This document shows, piece by piece, positions 1-8,970 of a stretch of DNA of 14,328 nucleotides. The number at the start of each line of letters is the position of its first letter. Position 1 is the stretch's first letter. Source of the DNA: JACVRW01 sp035705985 (GTDB taxonomy: Bacteria; Actinomycetota; Thermoleophilia; Solirubrobacterales; Thermoleophilaceae). The DNA is taken from assembly GCA_035705985.1 (NCBI GenBank), contig DASSVP010000028.1:1-14328 (forward strand), read 5' to 3'. Both the position numbers and the translations under genes were made by a program. The notes beneath the pieces were generated by a model, which worked only from the letters and a program-made list of their open reading frames with translations, ran no database searches and was not told where the DNA came from.

Positions 1-77
1 GTCAGACGGGTGGAGTCCTCGGGGCTGAGAGCAGCTGGGGCGGCGGGGCTGAATGTGGGGAGCTCGATAGGGTTCAC
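1..77 (-). CDS. 5' end of an unidentified leftward gene (partial)
   Basis: An open frame reads leftward from a GTG at 77-75 and leaves the window after 25 codons, starting MNPIELPTFSPAAPAALSPE. Third codon positions are mostly G or C, as in the neighbouring genes. No domain can be recognised in so short, proline- and alanine-rich a leader. A TATAAG hexamer on this strand (96-91) lies 13 bases before the GTG, giving a plausible promoter with a very short leader. Because the gene diverges from an NrtR-type regulator across a 29-bp gap that holds an inverted repeat, an NAD-metabolism gene (for example nadA or nadB) is an attractive guess, but nothing in the visible residues proves it. The GTG start is a choice; a start elsewhere is possible. 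Confidence 0.45.
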   Translation of the reverse strand, partial: MNPIELPTFSPAAPAALSPEDSTRL

Positions 78-106
78 GACAGGTTTTTGCCTTATAGTCG
101 AAAACC
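78..106. promoter_or_regulatory. Divergent promoter with a 25-bp imperfect inverted repeat (candidate NrtR operator)
   Basis: The rightward strand has a TATAGT -10 element at 93-98, eight bases before the GTG of nrtR at 107, so transcription should begin at or next to the start codon. The leftward strand has TATAAG at 96-91. An inverted repeat spans 82-106: arms GGTTTT (82-87) and AAAACC (101-106) pair perfectly, and three of the six inner pairs also match (9 of 12 in all, centred on 94). It covers both -10 elements and the likely start sites, where a repressor would block both genes. That NrtR binds it is inference. No clear -35 element is visible. Confidence 0.5.
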
Positions 107-826
107 GTGCCGAACCAGCATAGCAGCGACGCACGCCCCAAGCCCAGCCACGTCACGCTCGCCGTAGTCCTCCAGGTGCGCGGCGACTCGCTCTGCGTGC
201 TGCTCTGGCAGCGGGGGCGTCCGCCGTTCGAGGGCGCGTGGTCGCTCCCCGGCGGCTATCTGGAGCCCGGTAACGGCCTCGAGGAGTCGATCCGGAGCCA
301 TCTCGCTCGCAAGGTTGATGTTGCCGAGCTGTCGTGGCTCGAGCAGCTCGAGACGGCCGGCGACCCCGATCGCCATCCGGACGAGTGGCAGCTCGCCACC
401 ACGTACCTCGGGCTCGTACCCCGCGGGCTCGACCCGGCGCTCCCGGGGGACACCGAGTGGCACGCGGTGGACGAGCTGCCGGCAGAGCTGGCATTCGACC
501 ATGGTCCAATCGTGCTGGACGGCCGCGAGCGGCTCCGAGCCAAGCTCTCGTACACAAACATCGGCTTCGCGCTCGCGCCCGACAGCTTCACGATGTCGGA
601 GCTGTCGGCGATCTACACGGCCGCGCTCGGGTACCCCGTGGACCCCACGAACCTGCGGCGCGTGCTCGAGCGCCGGGGCGTGCTCGAGGAGACCGGCGAC
701 CGCCGCTCGCCGGGCCGCGGCGGCGGTCGCCCCGCCGCCGTGTACCGCTTCCGCTCCCGCGATCTCGCCGTGACCGACCCGTTCGCGGTGCTGCGCCCGC
801 CTACAGCGGCTCCAGCAGGAGACTGA
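107..826 (+). CDS. nrtR: NrtR-type transcriptional regulator (degenerate Nudix domain plus winged helix)
   Basis: This 239-residue protein has an N-terminal Nudix fold (about 15-140) and a C-terminal DNA-binding part (about 150-215). The latter has the NrtR pattern: FTMSELSAIYTAALG, then TNLRRVLERRGVLEETG, then GRPAAVYRF. The Nudix box begins at GGYLEPG (49-55), but all four catalytic glutamates are gone: N56, H65, R68 and K69 stand in their places, and S64 replaces the arginine. NrtR proteins are repressors of NAD biosynthesis and salvage genes that sense ADP-ribose or related nucleotides, and loss of hydrolase activity is typical of them. The GTG start sits directly behind a -10 element with no ribosome binding site, suggesting a leaderless message. 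Its 3' end overlaps nadC by 26 bp tail to tail. A different ligand or target remains possible. Confidence 0.85.
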   Translation: MPNQHSSDARPKPSHVTLAVVLQVRGDSLCVLLWQRGRPPFEGAWSLPGGYLEPGNGLEESIRSHLARKVDVAELSWLEQLETAGDPDRHPDEWQLATTYLGLVPRGLDPALPGDTEWHAVDELPAELAFDHGPIVLDGRERLRAKLSYTNIGFALAPDSFTMSELSAIYTAALGYPVDPTNLRRVLERRGVLEETGDRRSPGRGGGRPAAVYRFRSRDLAVTDPFAVLRPPTAAPAGD

Positions 827-1619
827 CGTCGAGCGCCGGCGCCGAGTGGGTCAGAGCGCCGACGCTGATGAAGTCCACCCCCGTCTCCGCCACCGCACGC
901 ACGGTGTCGAGCGTGATGCCGCCCGATGCCTCGAGCTCGGCCCGCCCCGCCGCGGCCTCGACCGCGCGGCGCAGCTCGTCCGGCTCCATGTTGTCCAACA
1001 GGATGCGCGGCACGCCGGCGGCCACGGCCCCCTCGACCTCCGCGAGCGTGGCGCACTCGACCTCGACCATGACGCCGTCGGGAGCGCGCTCCAGCGCGAG
1101 GCGGGTGGCCTCCCCCACGCCGCCGGCCAGCGCCGCGTGGTTCTCCTTCACGAGGATCGCGTCGTAGAGGCCGCTGCGGTGGCTCACGCCGCCGCCCCTG
1201 CGCACCGCATCCTTCTCCAGCTCGCGGAGGCCAGGTGTCGTCTTGCGCGTGTCGAGGATGCGCGCGCCGGTCCCCTCGACGGCCCGCACGTAGAGCGCCG
1301 TCAGCGTGGCGACGCCCGAGAGCCGGCCCAGGAAATTGAGGGCGACGCGCTCCCCCGCCAGGATCGAAGCGGCCGAGCCGGTGATCTCAGCGATCGCGCC
1401 CGCCTCCCTCCACTTCCCCTCCGGGCAGTGGGCCACCCAGACGAGCTCGGGATCCACACGCTGGAAGGTGCCCTGCGCCACCCGGAGGCCGGCCACCACG
1501 CCCGGCTCCTTCTGGCTGATGCGGGCACGGGCCTCCGCGCCCTCGGGCACCACGGCGCGCGTTGTCAGGTCACCGTCGCCGAGATCCTCGGCGAGTGCGC
1601 GGTCGATCAGGTCGCTCAT
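801..1619 (-). CDS. nadC: Nicotinate-nucleotide diphosphorylase (carboxylating), quinolinate phosphoribosyltransferase
   Basis: The 272-residue product has the full-length NadC architecture. It converts quinolinate and PRPP to nicotinate mononucleotide, CO2 and pyrophosphate, the step that enters the common NAD pathway in the cytoplasm. Visible signatures are EDLGDGDLTT (11-20), ALNFLGRLSGVAT (93-105), DTRKTTPG (123-130), GGGVSHRSGLYDAILVKENH (142-161), VEVE (185-188), LLDN (207-210), EASGGI (230-235) and GVDFISVGALTHSAP (247-261). All basic and acidic residues expected around the substrates are present. The ATG overlaps the ftsH stop in an ATGA, so translation is probably coupled to ftsH. 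That is an unusual partner: nadC more often follows nadA and nadB, which are not seen here. Its 3' end overlaps nrtR. Confidence 0.95.
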   Translation of the reverse strand: MSDLIDRALAEDLGDGDLTTRAVVPEGAEARARISQKEPGVVAGLRVAQGTFQRVDPELVWVAHCPEGKWREAGAIAEITGSAASILAGERVALNFLGRLSGVATLTALYVRAVEGTGARILDTRKTTPGLRELEKDAVRRGGGVSHRSGLYDAILVKENHAALAGGVGEATRLALERAPDGVMVEVECATLAEVEGAVAAGVPRILLDNMEPDELRRAVEAAAGRAELEASGGITLDTVRAVAETGVDFISVGALTHSAPALDVSLLLEPL

Positions 1620-3571
1620 CGAGCCGCGGCAGCCGCCGAGCGGTCGATGCCGGCCGCCGCGTAGGCGTCCGACTCGTCGAGGGTCTCGCGTTCGAGCAGC
1701 GCGTCCGCCAGCGAGTCGAGCCGCTCCCGGTTGGCGACGAGCACCCGTTCGACTTCCTCGTACTCCTCGTCGACGATCCTGCGCACCTCGCCGTCGATCA
1801 GCTCCTGGGTGGCCTCGGAGACGGGCTCGGCGCCCGGCAACAGCGGGCTCTGCCCGTTCTGCGGCGTGACTGTGAGGAACCCGACCTTATCGCTCATGCC
1901 CCAGCGCTCCACCATGCCGCGCGCGATGCGCGTGACCTGCTGGATGTCCGACTCGGCGCCGGTGGTGGCGTCGCCGAACACGAGCTCTTCCGCCACGCGC
2001 CCGCCGAGCGAGACGCGGATCTTCGCGCGCAGCTCCTGCTCCGAGTAGTTCACGCGGTCGTCGTCCGGTGTGGAGAGCGTCACGCCGAGCGCCTGTCCGC
2101 GCGGGATGATCGACACCTTGCGCACCGGGTCGGCGCCCGCGGTGAGCATCCCCACCACCGCGTGGCCGCCCTCGTGATAGGCGATTCGGCGCCTGTCCTC
2201 CTGGTTGATCAGCACCTTGCGCTCCGCGCCGAGCACGATCTTCTCGAGCGCATCCGTGAAATCGGCGTACCCGACGCGCTCGTGACCGCGCCGGGCGGCG
2301 AGCAGGGCGGCCTCGTTCGCGAGGTTCGCGAGATCGGCGCCGACCATTCCGGGCGTGGTCGAGGCAAGCCGGTCGAGGTCAACGTCGTCGGCCAGCGGCA
2401 CCGAGCGCGTGTGCACGCGCAGGATCGCCGCCCGGCCCGCCGCGTCGGGCGCCTGGACGAAGACGCGGCGGTCGAACCGCCCCGGGCGGAGCAGCGCGGG
2501 GTCGAGCACCTCCGGCCGGTTCGTCGCGCCGAGCACGATGACGTTCGCGTCGGAGTCGAAGCCGTCCATCTCGGTCAGAATCTGGTTGAGCGTCTGCTCC
2601 CGCTCGTCGTGGCCGCCGAGGCCGCCCCCGGGGCCACCGCGCGAGCGCCCGATCGCGTCGAGCTCGTCGATGAAGACGATCGCCGGGGCGGCCTCCTTCG
2701 CCTGGTTGAAGAGGTCGCGGACGCGCGAGGCGCCGATGCCCACGATCGCCTCGATGAACTCGGACGCCGACGCGGAGAAGAACGGCACCCCGGCCTCGCC
2801 CGCCACCGCGCGCGCGAGCAGCGTCTTGCCTGTGCCGGGCGCGCCGGCGAGCAGCACGCCGCGCGGGATCCGGGCCCCGAGCTTCCGGTACTTGTCCGGA
2901 TGGCGTAGGAAGTCCACGACCTCGGCCAGCTCCTGCTTGGCCTCCTCGATCCCGGCGACGTCCTCGAACGTTTCCATCTGGGTGGCCGGCTCGACCCGCC
3001 GGGCACGGCTGCGGCCGAACTGGCCGAGCACCCCGCCTCCGCCGGCGCTCGCCGCCGCACGGCGAAACAGCCATACGAACAGCAGCACCAGCAGGATCGT
3101 GGGACCGAAGCTGAACAGCAGGGTCTGGAGCAGGGAGCGCTCGTCGGGCGGCTCCGCCGTGATGACGACGTCGTTCTCCTCGAGCAGCCGCGACAGCTGC
3201 TGGTCGTCCGCGAACGTCGGGAACTCGGTCTCGAACTTCTTGGCCTCGTCGTCCTCGAACCGGACCTCGCGCTTGAACTCGCCCTGGACCGTGTCACCGG
3301 TGGTCGAGATCTCCTTGACGTTGCCCTGCCGGACCTGCTCGAGGAAGTTCGGGTTGTACGGCACGGTGATGCGGTCCTCGGGCGGCGCGAACACGGCGAC
3401 GATCAACCAGTTGAGGAGGAACAGCACCGCGAGGATCGTGAGGAACCGACGCGGGCTCCACGGGATCATCGGCGGCTTGTCGGGAGCCCCGCTGACCCTC
3501 ACGTTCCCGCGCCGCGGGTCGGGCGGCGGCGGTGGCGTGCGCGGGTCCGGGGCGCGCCGGTCTTCGGCCAT
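1616..3571 (-). CDS. ftsH: ATP-dependent zinc metalloprotease FtsH
   Basis: This is a 651-residue membrane-anchored AAA+ protease that extracts and degrades membrane and short-lived cytosolic proteins. After a proline-rich N-terminus come two membrane helices (about 43-62 and 150-169) around an extracytoplasmic domain, then the AAA module and the peptidase. Walker A is GAPGTGKT (243-250), Walker B ends in FIDELD (300-305), and the second region of homology is ATNRPEVLDPALLRPGRFDR (349-368). The zinc site is HEGGH (466-470), with a third ligand likely D542 in GAESDI. The pore loop reads IVG (276-278) where most FtsH proteins have FVG. A TAGCAT hexamer (3583-3578) sits six bases before the ATG, so the message is probably leaderless. 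The stop overlaps the nadC start by 4 bp. Confidence 0.97.
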   Translation of the reverse strand: MAEDRRAPDPRTPPPPPDPRRGNVRVSGAPDKPPMIPWSPRRFLTILAVLFLLNWLIVAVFAPPEDRITVPYNPNFLEQVRQGNVKEISTTGDTVQGEFKREVRFEDDEAKKFETEFPTFADDQQLSRLLEENDVVITAEPPDERSLLQTLLFSFGPTILLVLLFVWLFRRAAASAGGGGVLGQFGRSRARRVEPATQMETFEDVAGIEEAKQELAEVVDFLRHPDKYRKLGARIPRGVLLAGAPGTGKTLLARAVAGEAGVPFFSASASEFIEAIVGIGASRVRDLFNQAKEAAPAIVFIDELDAIGRSRGGPGGGLGGHDEREQTLNQILTEMDGFDSDANVIVLGATNRPEVLDPALLRPGRFDRRVFVQAPDAAGRAAILRVHTRSVPLADDVDLDRLASTTPGMVGADLANLANEAALLAARRGHERVGYADFTDALEKIVLGAERKVLINQEDRRRIAYHEGGHAVVGMLTAGADPVRKVSIIPRGQALGVTLSTPDDDRVNYSEQELRAKIRVSLGGRVAEELVFGDATTGAESDIQQVTRIARGMVERWGMSDKVGFLTVTPQNGQSPLLPGAEPVSEATQELIDGEVRRIVDEEYEEVERVLVANRERLDSLADALLERETLDESDAYAAAGIDRSAAAAAR

Positions 3572-3611
3572 GCGCCAATGCTAGGGGGCTGGGTCCGTAG
3601 AGTTGTTCCCG
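3572..3611. promoter_or_regulatory. 40-bp divergent promoter between ftsH and the groES-like gene
   Basis: Leftward, TAGCAT (3583-3578) lies six bases before the ftsH ATG. Rightward, TAGAGT (3598-3603) lies eight bases before the ATG at 3612. Each spacing puts the transcription start at or within a base or two of the start codon. Neither gene has a recognisable Shine-Dalgarno sequence in this gap. Any -35 elements would lie close to or within the opposite promoter, so the two are unlikely to be independent. Start sites are inferred from spacing only. Confidence 0.5.
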
Positions 3612-3968
3612 ATGAAGCAGCAGCTCCGCCCGCTCTTCGACCAGGTCGTCATCAAGGAGCTCGAGCCGGATCGGGTACGGCACTCCGGGCTCGTCCTGCC
3701 ACCGGGCGAGCACGAGGCGCCGCCTCAGCACGGCATCGTGCTGTCGGTGGGGCCGGGGCTCGACTGGTGGGGCGGCGTGGGCATCAAGATGCCGGTCGTG
3801 CCCGGCGACCACGTCGTCTTCCCCGCGAGCGCCGGGGTGTGGGTCGAGGTCGAGGAGGAGAAGCTGCTCGTCTGCCGCGTGGGGCAGCTGCTCGGCGTGC
3901 TCGAGGAGCTCGACGGGCCGAGCGAGGACCGGTTAGGCGGGGGCTCCGTCGCCGGCGCGTCGGAGTAG
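3612..3968 (+). CDS. GroES-like (Cpn10 family) co-chaperonin, orphan and divergent
   Basis: The 118-residue product opens with LRPLFDQVVIKELEP (5-19), the standard GroES opening beta-strand. It continues with a glycine-rich GLVLPPGEHEAPPQHG, which stands where GroES has its GroEL-binding mobile loop (GGIVL type), then GIVLSVGPG and VVPGDHVVFP. A serine- and glycine-rich tail (about 104-118) follows the fold. GroES caps the GroEL chamber during protein folding. No groEL lies next to it, so this is either the sole co-chaperonin encoded away from groEL or a second, diverged copy with its own role. The ATG at 3612 was preferred to an in-frame TTG at 3603 because 3603 lies inside the -10 element. 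It ends inside prfB, overlapping it by 36 bp tail to tail. Confidence 0.8.
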   Translation: MKQQLRPLFDQVVIKELEPDRVRHSGLVLPPGEHEAPPQHGIVLSVGPGLDWWGGVGIKMPVVPGDHVVFPASAGVWVEVEEEKLLVCRVGQLLGVLEELDGPSEDRLGGGSVAGASE

Positions 3969-5017
3969 CTCGGCGCGCACGAAGTCATCGAGATCGCCGT
4001 CGAGGACGCCCTGGGCGTTGCCGGCCTCCACGCCCGTCCGGTGGTCCTTGACCATCGTGTACGGGTGGAGCACGTAGGAGCGGATCTGCGAGCCCCAGCC
4101 CACGTCCTGGGCCTCGCCCTTCTCCTTCGCGATCTCCTCCTGGCGGCGGCGCTCCTCCTGCTCGATCAGCTTCGCCTTCAGCATCCGCATCGCGGTGTCG
4201 CGGTTCGACGATTGCGAGCGCTCGTTCTGGCACTGCACGACGATGCCGGTCGGCCGGTGCGTGATCCGGACCGCGGAGTCGGTCTTGTTCACGTGCTGCC
4301 CGCCGGCTCCTGATGCGCGGTAGGTGTCGATCTGGAGGTCGTCGGGCTCGATCTCGACCTCCACGGTGTCCTCCACGAGCGGCGCCACCTCGACGCCGGC
4401 GAAGGCGGTGTGCCTGCGCGACTGCGCGTCGTAGGGCGAGATGCGCACCAGCCGGTGCACGCCCTTCTCGGCGCTGAACAGCCCGTAGGCGCTCTCGCCG
4501 CGCGCGATGAAGGTGGCCGACTTGATGCCGGCCTCCTCCCCCGCCGACGCCTCCTTCAGCTCGACCTTCATCCCCCGCCGCTCGGCCCAGCGCATCTCCA
4601 TCCGGAGCAGCATCTCGGCCCAGTCCTGCGAGTCCGTGCCGCCGGCGCCGGCGTTCACGGTCACGACGGCGTCGCCGCCGTCGTACTCGCCAGAGAACAG
4701 CCGCGCCTCCTCGAGCTCGGCGAGCCGCGACTCGATCGACGCACGCTGCTCGGCCAGCTCGGCCGTCATCGAGTCGTCCTCCTCGGCCAGCTCCTCGAGC
4801 GCCTCGAGGTCCTCGATGTCCGACTGGAGCGAGCGGAACGTCTCGAGCCTTCGGGCCACCGACGCGTGCTCGGCGGACACCGACGCCGCCCGCCCCTGGT
4901 CGTCCCAGAAACCGGGAGCCTGCATCTCACCCTCGAGCTCGCCTAGGCGAGCTTCCAGCGCGGCTGGGTCAAAGAGAGTCCGCGAGCAGCTTCAGCTGGC
5001 CGCGGAGGCCATCGGCG

Positions 5018-5028
<11 letters not shown>
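3933..5028 (-). CDS. prfB: Peptide chain release factor 2, made by programmed +1 frameshifting
   Basis: RF2 recognises UGA and UAA stop codons and releases the finished chain. The gene must be read in two frames. An ATG at 5028-5026 opens 19 codons (MAHSADGLRGQLKLLADSL) ending in CTT, followed by TGA at 4971-4969. Slipping one base forward gives GAC and then DPAALEARLGELEGE, which runs straight into the long frame whose first Met is at 4925. The sum, 364 residues, is the usual RF2 length. The GGQ peptidyl-hydrolysis motif is at about 242-244 (SGAGGQHVNKTDSAVR). The stop-recognition tripeptide reads SPY (about 197-199) instead of the usual SPF. The start lies within the last codons of secA (11-bp overlap), so the two are co-transcribed. 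The 3' end overlaps the groES-like gene. Confidence 0.92.
4968..4974 (-). other. Programmed +1 frameshift site of prfB (CTTTGAC)
   Basis: On the minus strand the bases 4974-4968 read CTTTGAC, the conserved RF2 slip site: CTT in the zero frame, in-frame TGA, then C. Peptidyl-tRNA-Leu slips from CTT to TTT and decoding resumes at GAC. When RF2 is scarce the TGA is read slowly and slipping is favoured, so RF2 controls its own level. In Escherichia coli an AGGGGG three bases upstream stimulates slipping; here the equivalent six bases are GCGGAC, a poor match to the anti-Shine-Dalgarno sequence. Confidence 0.9.
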
Positions 5029-7888
<2,860 letters not shown>

Positions 7889-7931
7889 ATCAGGGCAACG
7901 GTAGCAAGGGGCGCGGGACCCCTCGCGCGAG
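7889..7931 (-). promoter_or_regulatory. hpf-secA spacer with a GC-rich hairpin and a possible secA promoter
   Basis: Directly after the hpf stop is a perfect 10-bp palindrome, CTCGCGCGAG (7931-7922), followed by a GGGG/CCCC stem with a seven-base loop (7922-7908). There is no T-tract, so it is not a standard terminator; partial attenuation of hpf read-through is conceivable. A TACCGT hexamer (7903-7898) stands nine bases before the secA ATG, the same spacing seen at other starts in this window, and no Shine-Dalgarno sequence is visible. secA may therefore have its own near-leaderless promoter as well as read-through from hpf. Confidence 0.35.
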
Positions 7932-8270
7932 TCAGATGGCCTGCTGCTGAGCCGCCGCCTTGTGCGCCTCGCGCCTGCCGCGGCGCTTGTCGCGGTGCTT
8001 CTTGACCTGCCGGGCGAGGTCGTCCGCCACGAGCTTCACGGAGTGCCCCATGTCAGTCGAGCGCTCGCAGGCCCGGAGCGTGGTGCCCTTGAGCCGCAGC
8101 GTCGCCTCGGCGACCTGGCTCCCGGCTGGATCGCGCTCCTCCCTCAGCTCGATCGTGAGCTCGGCCAGGGGCGAGACCTGCTTGGCCACTTTCTCGAGCT
8201 TCTTCTCCACGCGTGAGAAGAGCTCGTCGTCCGCGGTGGCGCCGCCTCGGCCCTGCAGGTGGATGCGCAT
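7932..8270 (-). CDS. hpf: Ribosome hibernation promoting factor, short form (HPF/RaiA family)
   Basis: The 112-residue protein is a single HPF/RaiA beta-alpha-beta-beta-beta-alpha domain. It starts MRIHLQGRGGATADDELFSRV, has ERDPAGSQVAEATLRLKGTTLRA in the middle and ends with a lysine- and arginine-rich stretch (about 89-104). Such proteins bind the 30S decoding region and inactivate ribosomes in stationary phase or stress. The ATG at 8270 was chosen because AGGAGG (8280-8275) precedes it by four bases; the frame stays open far upstream only as a shadow of comF. In the comF-hpf-secA setting of many other bacteria the protein is the long form, with a C-terminal dimerisation domain. Here that domain is missing: the stop is followed only by the short spacer before secA. 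RaiA is an equally valid name for a short family member. Confidence 0.88.
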   Translation of the reverse strand: MRIHLQGRGGATADDELFSRVEKKLEKVAKQVSPLAELTIELREERDPAGSQVAEATLRLKGTTLRACERSTDMGHSVKLVADDLARQVKKHRDKRRGRREAHKAAAQQQAI

Positions 8271-8305
8271 CTGTCCTCCTGGACGTCGGGGTAGCCCGAT
8301 GATAC
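8271..8305 (-). promoter_or_regulatory. hpf promoter region and strong ribosome binding site
   Basis: A TATCAT hexamer (8304-8299), five of six matches to the -10 consensus, precedes a small hairpin with TCGGG/CCCGA arms (8299-8286). Then comes AGGAGG (8280-8275), four bases before the ATG. This is the clearest Shine-Dalgarno sequence in the window, which contrasts with the apparently leaderless neighbours. The element starts just after the comF stop, so hpf can be expressed apart from comF. Confidence 0.5.
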
Positions 8306-8908
8306 TCAGCGACCGATCGTCCTGGCGAACGTGACAGCGGCGATCTGCGCGCACCCTCCGGCGAGAAGCGCACGCGCGCACGCGGCGAGCGTGGCGCCGG
8401 TCGTGGCGACGTCGTCGACGAGCACGACCCGCGCCGCCGGCGTCGCCGCCAGGCGGACTTCGCCCGCGGGTCCGGCGCGCCGCTCCGCACGGTGGCGTCC
8501 CACCTGAGTGGCGGCGGAGCCCGATCGGACGAGGCACTCCACCGTCTGCCCGGCCGTCCTCCGAGCGAGAGCGTCCGCAATGATCGCCGCCTGGTTGTAC
8601 CCGCGCGCACGAAGTCGCCGTGGATGCAACGGGACGGGTACGAGCGGCGCACCGAGGAACTCGGCGGGGGCGTTCGCCGCGATCTGCGCGGCCATCGCGT
8701 CCGCGACGCGGGTCGCCCCGCTGAACTTCAGCGCCCGGACGAGGTCGCGCGCCGGCCCGGCGTAGGCGACCGGCGCCCATACCCGGATCCCGCACAGCAC
8801 CACCGGCTCCCGCGCCAGGCGGTGCATGCGACCCCGGCAGCCGGCGCAGAGCGGCTCGCCCCGCCGGGCTATTCCGCCGCAGCTCCAGCACAGCGGCGGC
8901 ACGAGCAT
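8306..8908 (-). CDS. comF: ComF family phosphoribosyltransferase-like protein
   Basis: The 200-residue product has an N-terminal four-cysteine zinc motif (CWSCGG then CAGCRG, within about residues 7-25) and a PRTase-type domain. The latter shows LVPVPLHPRRLRARGYNQA and the PRPP-loop-like VVLVDDVATTGATL near the C-terminus. In naturally competent bacteria ComF helps bring single-stranded DNA into the cytoplasm; in many others the role is unproven and may concern DNA repair. The ATG at 8908 was chosen over an in-frame TTG at 8959 because GGAAAGG (8922-8916) lies seven bases upstream and the family begins close to the first CxxC. It is the first gene of the comF-hpf-secA-prfB run. No other competence gene is visible. 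Confidence 0.88.
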   Translation of the reverse strand: MLVPPLCWSCGGIARRGEPLCAGCRGRMHRLAREPVVLCGIRVWAPVAYAGPARDLVRALKFSGATRVADAMAAQIAANAPAEFLGAPLVPVPLHPRRLRARGYNQAAIIADALARRTAGQTVECLVRSGSAATQVGRHRAERRAGPAGEVRLAATPAARVVLVDDVATTGATLAACARALLAGGCAQIAAVTFARTIGR

Positions 8909-8970
8909 CGCTCGACCTTTCCGCACGTCATGCGACGCGTGGGCACGCCGTTGCGACAATCCCGTGACAG
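8909..8970. promoter_or_regulatory. comF-ctaG divergent spacer
   Basis: Rightward, GACAAT (8955-8960) is a weak -10 candidate ten bases before the ctaG ATG, with no Shine-Dalgarno sequence. Leftward, only the comF ribosome binding site GGAAAGG (8922-8916) is clear; I could not pick a convincing comF -10 element. No repeats or operator-like dyads stand out. Confidence 0.3.

Noticed and set aside
1562..2908. Long rightward open frame antisense to ftsH
   Set aside because: Arginine- and alanine-rich shadow with no domain; ftsH on the other strand is intact.
3933..4925. prfB starting at the ATG at 4925
   Set aside because: It would lack the conserved N-terminal helix. The CTTTGAC slip site and a fitting first frame upstream restore the normal length.
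7908..7931. Intrinsic terminator between hpf and secA
   Set aside because: The hairpins are GC-rich but have no T-tract, and the flanking genes look like one unit.
8271..8891. In-frame extension of hpf upstream of 8270
   Set aside because: The extension lies over comF in another frame, is unlike any HPF, and the AGGAGG at 8280-8275 fixes the start at 8270.
8909..8959. comF start at the TTG at 8959
   Set aside because: The added 17 residues do not fit the family, and a ribosome binding site directly precedes the ATG at 8908.
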